Origin: Staphylococcus sp. KG4-3
Lineage (GTDB): Bacteria; Bacillota; Bacilli; Staphylococcales; Staphylococcaceae
Direction: 5' to 3'
Length of the DNA stretch: 64,000 bases
NCBI RefSeq assembly: GCF_033597815.2
Contig: NZ_CP166245.1
Location: 248,001 to 312,000 of the forward strand
Every line of letters starts with the position of its first letter. Within the stretch, counting starts at the first letter, position 1. The position numbers were made by a program, and so were the translations under genes. The notes below the pieces were generated by a model. It was given only the letters and a program-made list of their open reading frames with translations. It was not told where the DNA came from and searched no databases. Positions 1 to 8,902 of this stretch are shown here, one piece after another.

Positions 1-224
1 TGAGCATTAATCTCTTCATTTTTGCTATTATTAGTGTCAGAATTTTTATTTTCTTTCTCTTTCTTTTTAGTATCAGAATTCTTTTGAGTTTCTTTTTTGG
101 TACTATCGCTATTATTTTCTGTATAGAAGAAAGCACTACATCCGCCAACTAACAATATAATGAGTAAAATTATAACCAAACAACCTAAACAACCGATACA
201 TCCGTTCTTTTTATTATCGTTCAT
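1..224 (-). CDS. Lysine-rich single-pass membrane protein (C-terminus outside window)
   Basis: The reading frame starts at ATG 222-224 behind a good ribosome binding site (GGGAG, 8-9 bases upstream) and runs off the left edge, so 74 codons are visible. The product begins MNDNKKNGCIGCLGCL, followed by a strongly hydrophobic stretch at about residues 15-30 and then a long Lys/Glu/Asn/Ser-rich tail. It reads as a small surface protein with an N-terminal membrane anchor. I do not recognise a domain. A lipobox-like VGGC lies at the end of the hydrophobic segment, so it could instead be a lipoprotein. Confidence 0.6.
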   Translation of the reverse strand, partial: MNDNKKNGCIGCLGCLVIILLIILLVGGCSAFFYTENNSDSTKKETQKNSDTKKKEKENKNSDTNNSKNEEINA

Positions 225-439
225 CTCATTCTCCCTTAATTTTAATTCATATTTTATTGGACACAAAAAAATAAAACTTTAAATATATTGTACTACATTT
301 CAGTTGCGAGTGTAACTTTATATTTTTATGTGTAAGAGTACTGTACCTTTGAGTAAATTAGATAGAAGTGAGTAACGACATATAATTGAATTAAAGTATA
401 ATATTTAGGTGAAATGCATTAATATAATCATATATTATA

Positions 440-1306
440 TTAAAATTCTAAATTAACCTCTTTCATGAAATTATAAAATGCTCTCACTACGGTATTATTT
501 AGATATTGTTCTTTTAAAATCATGTGTGTATTTCTAATGATATAGTTACCTTGTTGGTCTAAACATGGTATTTTAGACAAATTATCATCATCACGTAATA
601 AAATGCCAGGCAAAATAGAAAAACCTAACCCATTTTGAACAAATTCTTTACTTGTTTCCATATTATCGACATTTATTGTAATAGAAGGTGGCTCGATAAA
701 TTTTCCAATCCACCAATCATCAATTAACTTATTGAGGGAGGTATCGGTGTTATAATATATTCTGGGTAAATGAGGTAAATCAGTTATATCAATTGGACGT
801 TTTGAGACGACGTAAATCTTTTCTTTCATTAAACGAATCTTCTCTGACGAAAAACTATAGTCTCCTCTTAGTATACCTACTTGAGAATAGTCATTATGGA
901 CAGATTTAAAAACCTCTTCGCTCCAACCAGTATTAACATCAAATTCTACTTCTGGGTATTTTTGGCTAAACTCCGACAAAATTTTGGGAAGTTGATATCT
1001 TGAAAATATACTAGAAGCACTTAATCTTAATATTCCTTGTACGGTATTTTCTTGACTTATAAGTTCTTCTTTAAGCTTTTGATTATCTTTTAACATGGAA
1101 ATTGCATAATTTACGATCATTTCTCCTTGCGAAGTGAATACGACCCCTTTTTTATTTCTATAGATAATCTTCACATTAAATTCTTGCTCAAGCTTATTAA
1201 TTCTATACGTTACTGCAGGTTGTGATGTCCTCAGCGTTTTGCTTGTTTGTGTGATGTTTTTGCATTTGAATAATTCCCTTAAAATTTCCCAATCCATACT
1301 ATCCAT
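440..1306 (-). CDS. LysR-family transcriptional regulator
   Basis: A 288-residue protein of normal LysR length. Residues 1-60 form the winged helix-turn-helix (ITQTSKTLRTSQPAVTYRI), followed by a linker helix and a substrate-binding domain. The ATG at 1304-1306 has a strong AGGAGG site 6-9 bases upstream; an in-frame ATG at 1295-1297 is less well placed. It is divergent from the prpF-tctCBA genes and shares a 145-base intergenic region with them, the usual arrangement for a LysR activator and its target. By family knowledge it probably binds there and responds to the transported acid. The inducer is not visible from sequence. Confidence 0.85.
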   Translation of the reverse strand: MDSMDWEILRELFKCKNITQTSKTLRTSQPAVTYRINKLEQEFNVKIIYRNKKGVVFTSQGEMIVNYAISMLKDNQKLKEELISQENTVQGILRLSASSIFSRYQLPKILSEFSQKYPEVEFDVNTGWSEEVFKSVHNDYSQVGILRGDYSFSSEKIRLMKEKIYVVSKRPIDITDLPHLPRIYYNTDTSLNKLIDDWWIGKFIEPPSITINVDNMETSKEFVQNGLGFSILPGILLRDDDNLSKIPCLDQQGNYIIRNTHMILKEQYLNNTVVRAFYNFMKEVNLEF

Positions 1307-1393
1307 ATATAATCCTCCTACAAAATTTATATGTATTATAAAAGATTTTGATGGTCAAACATAAAAAAGTAATATTTTATTTATCGAATATAT

Positions 1394-1414
1394 ACTTATA
1401 TACTTTATATAAGT
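1394..1414. promoter_or_regulatory. Palindrome in LysR/prpF intergenic region, candidate LysR operator
   Basis: ACTTATA and TATAAGT form a perfect 7-7-7 inverted repeat between the divergent LysR gene and prpF. It fits the dyad form of LysR sites (a T-N11-A core lies inside it). Its place, about 40 bases before prpF, suits control of the metabolic operon. Function is inferred. Confidence 0.4.
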
Positions 1415-1451
1415 TAACTGAATATTTCAATAATTAACAGGGGGACATATT

Positions 1452-2606
1452 ATGAATACTACAAGTTTAAAAATCCCATGCGTTTTAATGAGGGGAGGAA
1501 CTAGCAGAGGTTTAATTTTTAAAGATACTGATTTGCCCATAGATGAAAAATTAAAGGAAGAAGTGATTTTAAAGATTTATGGTAGCTCTGCTAACGGGCA
1601 GATTGATGGTATTGGCGGAGGTACTTCTGTTACTAGTAAAGTAGCAATTGTGGGGATGACGGAAACAAATGATAGTGATATTTACTATAATTTTGGGCAA
1701 GTCGGGATTAACCAAAAAAGCATCGATTACAACGTGACTTGCGGAAATATGGCGTCAGCTGTTGGTTTATATGCAGTTGAGGAAGGTCTCGTAAAAAGAG
1801 AAGATGGTGAAACAACAGTTAGAATTTTAAATACAAATACAAATAAAATTATGGAAGTACGTGTCCCTGTATATCAAGGCGAAATCAAAAGTGTAGGTGA
1901 CTTTTCGATTTCAGGTGTTGAAGGCACAGGAGCAAAGATTACGGTAAGTTTTATTGACTCATCCGGCGCATTTACTGGAAAATTACTACCAACTGGAAAT
2001 TTAATTGACTATATTAAAATGGATGGAACTACATATAAAGTTAGTATATTAGATACTGGCAATATTGTTGCTTTCGTCAAAGCTAGCGATTTTTCTCTTG
2101 AAGGATTTGAATTGGCAAAGGATATCAATAATCGACAGACTTCAAAAGCAATTGAAAAGCTACGGGTTAAAGTAGGTGTTTTATTAGGATTATTTAGCGA
2201 TGAAGACAATGTAAATCATGGATTAGAAGCATTACCTAAAATAACATTAGTAAGCGAACCAAAAGACTATATAACAGAACAAGGCAGATTAATTAAAAAG
2301 GAAAATATTAATATAATAGGTAGATATATTTCTATGGGCAAATTGCATCCAGCCTTTGCTGTTAGTGGCTCTATATGCTTGGCAACAGCTTGTAAAATTC
2401 CTGGGACAGTCCCAGCTACTGTTTGTCAAAATAACGCGCTAAACACAATAGAGATAGGACATCCTAGTGGTAGCATTTCGTCTGAAGTTTTTATACAAAA
2501 AAATGAAAGTGCTTACAAATTGATTAAAGGAGGTACTGGCCGTACCGCTAGAAGAATCATGGAAGGAAATGCAGTTATTCCAATATCTTTAATGGATAGG
2601 AAGTGA
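1452..2606 (+). CDS. PrpF-family (DUF453) isomerase/tautomerase
   Basis: A 384-residue protein covering the whole PrpF fold. Visible family motifs are CVLMRGGTSRGLIF at the N-terminus, the glycine-rich DGIGGGTSVTSKVAIV near residue 55, the TCGNMASAVG loop near residue 97, and IGHPSGSISSEV near the C-terminus. PrpF relatives isomerise or tautomerise short tricarboxylates (2-methylaconitate, aconitate, 4-oxalomesaconate) without cofactors. The ATG follows an AGGGGGA site. It is the first gene of an operon with tctCBA, so the substrate is probably the acid carried by that transporter. The exact substrate cannot be read from sequence. Confidence 0.82.
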   Translation: MNTTSLKIPCVLMRGGTSRGLIFKDTDLPIDEKLKEEVILKIYGSSANGQIDGIGGGTSVTSKVAIVGMTETNDSDIYYNFGQVGINQKSIDYNVTCGNMASAVGLYAVEEGLVKREDGETTVRILNTNTNKIMEVRVPVYQGEIKSVGDFSISGVEGTGAKITVSFIDSSGAFTGKLLPTGNLIDYIKMDGTTYKVSILDTGNIVAFVKASDFSLEGFELAKDINNRQTSKAIEKLRVKVGVLLGLFSDEDNVNHGLEALPKITLVSEPKDYITEQGRLIKKENINIIGRYISMGKLHPAFAVSGSICLATACKIPGTVPATVCQNNALNTIEIGHPSGSISSEVFIQKNESAYKLIKGGTGRTARRIMEGNAVIPISLMDRK

Positions 2607-2610
2607 AAAT

Positions 2611-3608
2611 ATGAGTAAAAAAAGGGGCTACTCATCATTACATTATCAATACTATTAGCGAGCTGCAGTGCAAAAGGGAATACTAGTAATCATATAGATA
2701 AAGAGGCAATTAAAGCGTATCCCAATCAAACAATTAATATGATAATACCTTTTGGTGAAGGAAGCGCCAGTGACGCTTTTGTAAGGCAATATTCTCAGAT
2801 TCTTTCCGAACGTTCTGGTGTCAATTTTCAACCGATTAATAAGGATGGAAGCAGCGGTTTGTTAGGGATGTTGTACACATATCAACAAAAAAATAATGGT
2901 TATAATGTGTTAGAGATTACACCATCCCAAGTAATTGCTGATAATTTAGATAAAAGTGAGAAGGTTAAGTTGTTAGATGATTTTGAACCACTAGTACAAA
3001 TTCAGAGCGATATCTATGTATTATCTGTTGCTGAAGATAGCCCAATCAAAAATTATGATGAATTAATTGAAAAGGGAAAAGAAGATAAACTTACGATTGG
3101 TGGAACAAGTTCGACAGGTTTAGATGACTTCGCAACTAGTAAATTTAAAAGCGAAGCCAATATAGATAGTGAATTTATTCCTTATAAATCGGGATCTGAG
3201 GTAAAAGCAGCTGCGTTAGGCGGAGAAGTAGATGTATATCTAGATAAAGTTGTAAATGTGGTAGACTATGTTAAATCTAAAAAAGTTAGGCCGCTAGTTA
3301 TTTTTAATGATGACAGAATTAATAAAATAGAAGAATTTAAAAGTGTACCTACTACAAAAGAAAAAGGTTTAGATGTAGATATTGGTTCATGGAGAGGATT
3401 TGTCATTAAAAAAGGAACACCAGAAGCAGTGAAAAAACAGCTGACCAAACAATTAAAAGAGGCATATGAAACTGAAGAATATAAGGAATATGCCAAAAAT
3501 AATTTAGTGGATATAGGTGAGGGCTACCTAGGTCCAGATGAATTTGAGGAAAAATTAGAAAAGGAGTATGAAAAATTTGATGAAATTTCAGATGATTTAG
3601 GTATTTAA
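2611..3608 (+). pseudogene. tctC: TctC-like tricarboxylate-binding lipoprotein, frameshifted in the signal peptide
   Basis: This is the solute receptor of a tripartite tricarboxylate transporter. The start expected from the operon is ATG 2611, with AGGAAG upstream, 4 bases after prpF. Reading from it meets A7G4 at 2617-2627 and then a stop codon at about 2656. One more A would give MSKKKGLLIITLSILLASC, a lipoprotein signal peptide with lipobox LASC, joined to the rest of the protein. The correct frame continues without interruption to 3608 (YPNQTINMIIPFGEGSASD onward, Bug-type receptor). No ATG, GTG or TTG exists in that frame before ATG 2739, which lacks the export signal. The gene is therefore broken, phase-variable, rescued by slippage, or affected by a homopolymer sequencing error. 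Confidence 0.75.
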
Positions 3609-3628
3609 TCATGTAATGGGGGGATTAT

Positions 3629-4114
3629 ATGGGAAGTATATTATTTTGTTTCATTTTACTAATTATATTTGTATATTTCTTAATTAACTCAATAAATATG
3701 GAGAATTTAAGAGATGTTGATCCAATTGGCGCATCAGGTATACCAACTTTTATACTTTTTATTCTAGTTGCATTACTTATTTATACATTAATTAAAGAGA
3801 TTGTTAAATATAAGAAAAATAAAGAAAAAACGAATCATAATGCGCTATTTACTAAATCAACGCTCATTATAATAATCATAACTGTAGGCATAGCGATATT
3901 TATTTTAGTGTTAAATAAGGTGGGATTTTTCTTATCATGTTTATTTTTAACACCTTTACTATTAGTATTATTAGGCTCAAAAAGTAAGACCCAAATTATT
4001 AGTTTTTCTGTAGGTATTCCAATACTTTTTACATTCTTGTTTGGAAACATATTGAGTATACCACTACCAAAAGGGATTGGTATTTTTTCTGAAATTAGTA
4101 ATTTTATATATTGA
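3629..4114 (+). CDS. tctB: TctB-like small membrane subunit of tripartite tricarboxylate transporter
   Basis: A 161-residue protein with four hydrophobic segments (about residues 3-20, 35-55, 80-105 and 108-155), the size and topology of TctB. A GGGGGG site precedes ATG 3629. It lies 20 bases after tctC and 18 bases before tctA, so it is translated from the same transcript. TctB sequences diverge strongly; position between TctC and TctA is the main evidence. It partners the large TctA subunit in the membrane. Confidence 0.8.
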   Translation: MGSILFCFILLIIFVYFLINSINMENLRDVDPIGASGIPTFILFILVALLIYTLIKEIVKYKKNKEKTNHNALFTKSTLIIIIITVGIAIFILVLNKVGFFLSCLFLTPLLLVLLGSKSKTQIISFSVGIPILFTFLFGNILSIPLPKGIGIFSEISNFIY

Positions 4115-4132
4115 GATATGGAGGTGTAATGA

Positions 4133-5629
4133 ATGAATATAAACTTATTGAAAGATTCTTTTTTAACGATAATTGAACCTACCAATATTATGTTAGTTGT
4201 ATTAGGTTTATTAGTTGGGATATTCTTAGGTGCATTGCCAGGGATAGGATCTTCTATGGCGATTGTATTAGCACTACCTTTTACTTATTTCTTAGATGTA
4301 TTGCCGGCTATTGCATTTTTATCAACAATTTATGTTGGGTCGGCTTATGGAGGGTCTATTACAGCGATACTTTTTAATACACCTGGGACGCCAGAAGCGG
4401 TGGCTACGACTTTTGATGGTCACCCTATGTCTCAGCAAGGAAAGTCGAAAAAAGCTTTGGGTTTAGCGATTAGCAGTTCTGCATTCGGTGGTATATTTGC
4501 AGTAATATTAATGTTTTCCCTGGCTTCTATACTTTCAGAGGTTGCATTTAAAATACATGCTTCAGAATATTTTGCGTTAGCCATTTTAGGCATGACCGTC
4601 ATTTCTGCTTTAGGGACCAGTAATATGGTTAAAGCTATTATATCAGGGCTTATTGGTATTTTTATTTCAACTATAGGTTTAGATCCATTAACAGCTACAG
4701 ATAGATTTACATTTAACACTTTAGAATTGATGAATGGAATTGACTATATTCCAATTATGATTGGCGCATTTGCATTAGGTGAAGTATTTTCACAAGTTAC
4801 TAACAATAATCCACAAAATTTAAATACACCTTCAAAATTATCACAGGGTGTGTTTAAGTTTAAAGACTTTTTTGTATATAAATGGACTGCTTTAAAATCA
4901 GCGACAATAGGTAGTATGCTGGGGATTTTGCCTGGGACAGGTGGAGCAATAGCTTCTTTTGTAAGTTATGGTGTAGCTATGAAAACAGATAAAAATCCAG
5001 AAGAATTTGGAAAAGGGAAAGCAGAAGGTGTAGTTGCACCAGAAACATCTAATAATGCAGCAGCTGGAGTTTCAATGATTCCTACATTAATTCTTGGAAT
5101 ACCAGGTAGTCCAACAACTGCAGTAATATTAGCAGCTTTAGTGCTTCAAGGTGTACAGCCAGGGCCACAACTCATGGCGGATCAGCCTATACTTTTATAT
5201 TCAATATTTTTAGCTATGTTATTCGCAAGTATCATGACATTGGTTGCTGGTAGAGCGGGCGTCCAAGTATTTACATTATTATTAAAAGCACCTTATAGTA
5301 TTATAGCGACATTTATTATTATACTTTCTTTACTCGGTGCATATGCTACAAACAATGACTTATTGAATGTTTGGATTATGCTATTATTTGGCATTGTAGG
5401 ATATTTAATGAAAATATATCATTTCTCAATTGCTTCATTAATTTTAGGAATTGTACTAGGTCCGTTGATGGAAACATCATTAAGAAGACATTTATTAATT
5501 AACAATGGGGAGTTTTTATCATTATTTCATTCTCCGATTACAGTTGTTTTATTGCTTATCAGTGTTCTAATCATTGTAGTACCAATTATTATGACTAAGA
5601 GAAAAGCAAAATCATCGAATTCTAATTAA
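4133..5629 (+). CDS. tctA: TctA-like large membrane subunit of tripartite tricarboxylate transporter
   Basis: A 498-residue, highly hydrophobic protein of standard TctA length with 10-12 predicted membrane spans. Family motifs are plain: the glycine-rich LGALPGIGSSMAIVLALP near residue 35, YGGSITAILFNTPGTPEA near residue 75, and a second internal copy of the signature, GILPGTGGAIASF, near residue 265. It forms the translocation channel, energised by the cation gradient and fed by the TctC receptor. It has a GGAGGTG site and is the last gene of the operon, followed by a terminator hairpin. Confidence 0.88.
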   Translation: MNINLLKDSFLTIIEPTNIMLVVLGLLVGIFLGALPGIGSSMAIVLALPFTYFLDVLPAIAFLSTIYVGSAYGGSITAILFNTPGTPEAVATTFDGHPMSQQGKSKKALGLAISSSAFGGIFAVILMFSLASILSEVAFKIHASEYFALAILGMTVISALGTSNMVKAIISGLIGIFISTIGLDPLTATDRFTFNTLELMNGIDYIPIMIGAFALGEVFSQVTNNNPQNLNTPSKLSQGVFKFKDFFVYKWTALKSATIGSMLGILPGTGGAIASFVSYGVAMKTDKNPEEFGKGKAEGVVAPETSNNAAAGVSMIPTLILGIPGSPTTAVILAALVLQGVQPGPQLMADQPILLYSIFLAMLFASIMTLVAGRAGVQVFTLLLKAPYSIIATFIIILSLLGAYATNNDLLNVWIMLLFGIVGYLMKIYHFSIASLILGIVLGPLMETSLRRHLLINNGEFLSLFHSPITVVLLLISVLIIVVPIIMTKRKAKSSNSN

Positions 5630-5693
5630 GTATTTTAAGAGATGATAATAGTTTGAAGTTATTATACCTACAATTTTAATCATTCAGAAAAAT

Positions 5694-5739
5694 AAAAATG
5701 ATGATTTCCATTTAAATTAAGTTGGCAATCATCATTTTT
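5694..5739 (+). terminator. Rho-independent terminator after tctA
   Basis: A 13-base perfect stem, AAAAATGATGATT with AATCATCATTTTT, encloses a 20-base loop. The A and T runs inside the arms make it work in both directions. It separates tctA from the convergent potassium transporter gene. Confidence 0.75.
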
Positions 5740-5819
5740 ATGTTTGCATAGATAATTATTATTCAGTGTATTAGATTTGAAACACTAGGTTTCATTACTG
5801 TTTTAGTTTGTTGCATTAA

Positions 5820-7124
5820 CTATAAATGTACATTTCCTTTAGCGTAATAGAATAAAGTTTTCTTTTCAGTAATGAACAATTGAACAAAAGTGAGAATACC
5901 AATTTTTCCAATCAGCATCGTTATAATAATGATGATTTTCGTAGCAGTATGGTAATCTGTTGTAAAATTCATACTTAATCCTACAGTGCCAAAAGCTGAA
6001 ATAACTTCAAATAATACAGTTATGTATGGCGTGTGTGGGTTAAGCATACTGGCAATCATAGAGACGCTTAAGACAAATATGGTAGCACAAAGTGTTATTG
6101 TAACGGCTATATTTAAAGTTCGATTTGAAATAGATCGTTTAAATATGGAAGGATGCGTTTCGTTTCTTAGTGTACTGATGATGAATAATAGAGTTAAAAC
6201 TAGGCTTGTTACTTTAATACCACCAGCAGCACTTATAGGCGCTCCTCCAATAAACATTAATAGCATCATCATCATTGAAGTCGGTGCCGTTATTTCTCCA
6301 ATGTCTACATTGTTAAATCCCGCAGTACGTGTTGTGACAGATTGGAAGAATGAAGCTCCAACTTTTTCAGGAAGTGATAAATGATTTAATGTAGCGTGAT
6401 ACTCTAAAATGAAAAATAGTATAGAACCTAAAATAATTAATATAAGTGATGTGCTTAGCACAATCTTAGAATGTAATTTTAAGTTTACTAATTTTTGAGA
6501 CATAATTAAATCAAAGAACACTAGAGGCCCGATGCCTCCCATAATGATGAGTAACGGAATAGTAATTGTAATAATTGGATCATTAATTGTACTCATTAAA
6601 TTATCTCTGAAAAGAGCAAAACCTGCATTGTTAAATGCAGAGATTGATGTAAAAATACTTAAAAATAAACCTTGCCCAAGGCCGTATTTAGGGACAAATG
6701 AGAGGGCAATAAATACAGCTCCTAAAATCTCTGTTGCAACACTGTATAACACAAATTGAAGAATCAGGCGTATAATTCCCCCTGGTTTATCGATATTCCA
6801 CATCGTCATTGCTAGATAACGATTTTTTATACTAATTTTTTTATTGATTAATATAAAGGTTAATAATGTGACTGTCACAATACCAAGGCCACCGATTTGA
6901 ATTAAGAGCATAATAATAAAGTCGCCTAACCAATTGAATTGTGTTGAGACATCAACAGTCACTAGTCCGGTTACTGTAAAAGCACTAGAAGCTATGAAAA
7001 AAGCATCTATAAAATCAATGGGCTTTTTACCGGTAACAGGTAAATATAAAAGTAACGCGCCAATTAATGTTGTAGTTATAAAAAGTAAAAGGTAAAAATA
7101 CAAAGGCTTATTTAATATTTTCAT
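5820..7124 (-). CDS. KtrB/TrkH-family potassium uptake membrane subunit
   Basis: A 434-residue membrane protein with the fourfold pore architecture of Trk/Ktr channels. The first selectivity-filter loop is visible as SSAFTVTGLVTVD near residues 45-60, later pore loops as FTSISAFNNAGF, TTRTAGFNNVD and ISAFGTVGLSMNF. These carry the conserved filter glycines. It moves K+ across the cytoplasmic membrane and normally needs a cytoplasmic KtrA/KtrC RCK subunit, which is not encoded nearby. It stands alone and converges on tctA. Staphylococci usually hold two such subunits, KtrB and KtrD; I cannot tell which this is. Confidence 0.85.
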   Translation of the reverse strand: MKILNKPLYFYLLLFITTTLIGALLLYLPVTGKKPIDFIDAFFIASSAFTVTGLVTVDVSTQFNWLGDFIIMLLIQIGGLGIVTVTLLTFILINKKISIKNRYLAMTMWNIDKPGGIIRLILQFVLYSVATEILGAVFIALSFVPKYGLGQGLFLSIFTSISAFNNAGFALFRDNLMSTINDPIITITIPLLIIMGGIGPLVFFDLIMSQKLVNLKLHSKIVLSTSLILIILGSILFFILEYHATLNHLSLPEKVGASFFQSVTTRTAGFNNVDIGEITAPTSMMMMLLMFIGGAPISAAGGIKVTSLVLTLLFIISTLRNETHPSIFKRSISNRTLNIAVTITLCATIFVLSVSMIASMLNPHTPYITVLFEVISAFGTVGLSMNFTTDYHTATKIIIIITMLIGKIGILTFVQLFITEKKTLFYYAKGNVHL

Positions 7125-7216
7125 TATGTCATTTCCTTTACTGATTTTAATAAACAGTATTTTATACCTATTGTTTTAAAAAGCAAGCAAATGAAAAAGA
7201 AAATATTTAAAAAATA

Positions 7217-7260
7217 AGCATCCAGAAATGCCTTTATAAATAAAGACATTTCTGGATGCT
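7217..7260 (-). terminator. Terminator after the PGA hydrolase-like gene
   Basis: A perfect 14-base stem, AGCATCCAGAAATG with CATTTCTGGATGCT, starts 14 bases beyond the stop codon and is followed on the minus strand by a T-rich stretch. Confidence 0.8.
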
Positions 7261-7273
7261 AGTGGAATTAATT

Positions 7274-8014
7274 CTAATTTGTTTGTTGTTTGATACCTTT
7301 AGTAACGGCTTCTGCAAAATCGTAAATAGATTGTTTGTAGTCATTAGTGTTTTCACGCGTTTTTCGATTGAAATCTCCATTATCAAAAAAAGATTTACGA
7401 TATTTTGTTGAAATTTCTAATTGAACCCCAGACCCTGTATCATTTTTATTGATGATGTTGTTGTTAGAATCTCCATTTACATAATTGGGACTCTGTTCTA
7501 CATTAAATCCTTCTTTTTCTAATTCTTTTCGAATGGATCGAGACATATCTTTATCTTTTCCGCCAATATAGACTACTTTTTTCTTGTCTTTAATTCCATG
7601 GATAGAAATAGACTCATTAGACTTATAAATCATATCTTTAAGTTTAGAATCGTCAAAACTAGTTGAAGTAATATGCAGTTTGGCGTTATTAGATTTTAAT
7701 AGTCCTTCAAAACTATATAAATTGAAATTTCCTTTTTTAGAAATGATTTTTGCTAATTCAGAGGTTCCTGGTTCAATTCCACCGCCATGAATAGCAGTAA
7801 TCAATATATCTTTATTATTTGTTGTCTTTGTATTAATCTGCCAATCGCGTCCTTCTGTTGTATCGGCTTTAAGTTCTGAAAAATTTTTATAGTAATCTTG
7901 ATTTTGTGGTTGATCATTTTTCCAGACATATAAAATATATAAGGAAGTTAGAATTACACCTACTATAAGTAACATGATTAAATAATATAAATAAGAATGG
8001 ATTATATTTTTCAT
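7274..8014 (-). CDS. Membrane-anchored poly-gamma-glutamate hydrolase family protein
   Basis: A 246-residue protein. Residues 8-30 form an N-terminal membrane anchor, and the rest is predicted extracellular. The domain matches the phage-type poly-gamma-glutamate hydrolase family (YjqB-like): the metal-binding loop AIHGGGIEPGTSE near residue 94, SIHGIKDKKKVVYIGG near residue 137, and GVQLEIS near residue 197. Family members are zinc enzymes cutting gamma-glutamyl bonds in PGA. GGGAGA precedes the start. No capsule (pgs/cap) genes are in the window, so the substrate may be a foreign or distantly encoded polymer. The catalytic His and Glu residues appear present. Confidence 0.75.
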   Translation of the reverse strand: MKNIIHSYLYYLIMLLIVGVILTSLYILYVWKNDQPQNQDYYKNFSELKADTTEGRDWQINTKTTNNKDILITAIHGGGIEPGTSELAKIISKKGNFNLYSFEGLLKSNNAKLHITSTSFDDSKLKDMIYKSNESISIHGIKDKKKVVYIGGKDKDMSRSIRKELEKEGFNVEQSPNYVNGDSNNNIINKNDTGSGVQLEISTKYRKSFFDNGDFNRKTRENTNDYKQSIYDFAEAVTKGIKQQTN

Positions 8015-8277
8015 AGAAATCTCCCTTAATTTTATAGTTGCGATGATGAAATTATAACAGAAATTAGGATAATACCGACTAATAGGTTTTTTACAATTGT
8101 ATTACCATTTGAGTATTTAATATTTACAATCTTAATAAATATAATTTTATAATGCATAATCTTTAGCGTATAATTTCATGAATTTTGTAATGGTATGTAC
8201 TTTGTTACATTAGCGCAAAATGTATATAATAGAGGTGCAAAATATAGTATTTTACTTGAAGAGAGGATAGGTGTGAC

Positions 8278-8682
8278 TTGGATATTGTTACGAAAATGCA
8301 AGTAAACGTACCGAAAGAAAATGTGTTTGAAGCTTTTGTAAATCCAGATCAAATTGGAGGTTTTTGGTTTTCTTCAAGTTCAGAAAGGTGGGAACAAGGT
8401 AAAACCATTATCCTCTATTATGAAGAATATAACGCTGAATTAGATATTCAGATAAAAAGCTTAGAGGAAAATAAAAGTATTGAATTTATTTGGGGAGAGC
8501 ATCCCGTGTCGATTCAATTTGAAGGCATTGGTGAAAGTACGGTAGTAACTACAATAGAAAAAGATTTTGATGCACAAGATGTAGAGCAATTATTAGGTCA
8601 AAAAGAAGGTTGGGTATATATGCTTAGTTGTTTAAAAACATATTTAGAACACAACGTAAGTATTCGAGCTGCAATATTATAA
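8278..8682 (+). CDS. SRPBCC (AHSA1/START-like) domain protein
   Basis: A 134-residue single-domain protein. The pattern VNVPKENVFEAFVNPDQIGGFWF, then alternating beta strands and a final helix (GWVYMLSCLKTYLEH), is that of Aha1/START-like ligand-binding proteins. The start is TTG at 8278 behind GAGAGGAT, since no ATG lies near the N-terminus of the domain. It is monocistronic and followed by a terminator hairpin. Such proteins bind hydrophobic ligands; no ligand or partner can be inferred here. Confidence 0.72.
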   Translation: MDIVTKMQVNVPKENVFEAFVNPDQIGGFWFSSSSERWEQGKTIILYYEEYNAELDIQIKSLEENKSIEFIWGEHPVSIQFEGIGESTVVTTIEKDFDAQDVEQLLGQKEGWVYMLSCLKTYLEHNVSIRAAIL

Positions 8683-8745
8683 TAATTGTATAATGCTGAA
8701 AAGTTAATATAGACCAACAAAATATAATATGTATTAAAGATTTGG

Positions 8746-8789
8746 AAGCAGGATAGAATTCTAATTATTTTAGTTTTTTATCCTGCTTT
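8746..8789 (+). terminator. Terminator after the SRPBCC gene
   Basis: AAGCAGGATA and TATCCTGCTT pair across a T/A-rich loop, with T-rich sequence following, about 65 bases after the stop codon. Confidence 0.65.
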
Positions 8790-8838
8790 ATTAATAATTT
8801 AAAGTTATTTGGGAATATAGTAATTGTAAGCAAATAAT

Positions 8839-8877
8839 TTTACTATTAAAGCGATGAAAGTTATAATGTAATTATAA
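8839..8877 (+). promoter_or_regulatory. hypR promoter with overlapping inverted repeat (candidate HypR operator)
   Basis: A -10 box TATAAT (8862-8867) lies 17 bases from a -35-like TTTACT (8839-8844). The -10 is embedded in a perfect inverted repeat TTATAAT-GTA-ATTATAA (8861-8877). HypR of S. aureus is reported to autoregulate through a dyad in this position, so repressor binding here would cover the promoter. The dyad is seen directly; binding is inferred. Confidence 0.6.
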
Positions 8878-8902
8878 AAGTTACAATTAAAAGGTGATGA
8901 TT

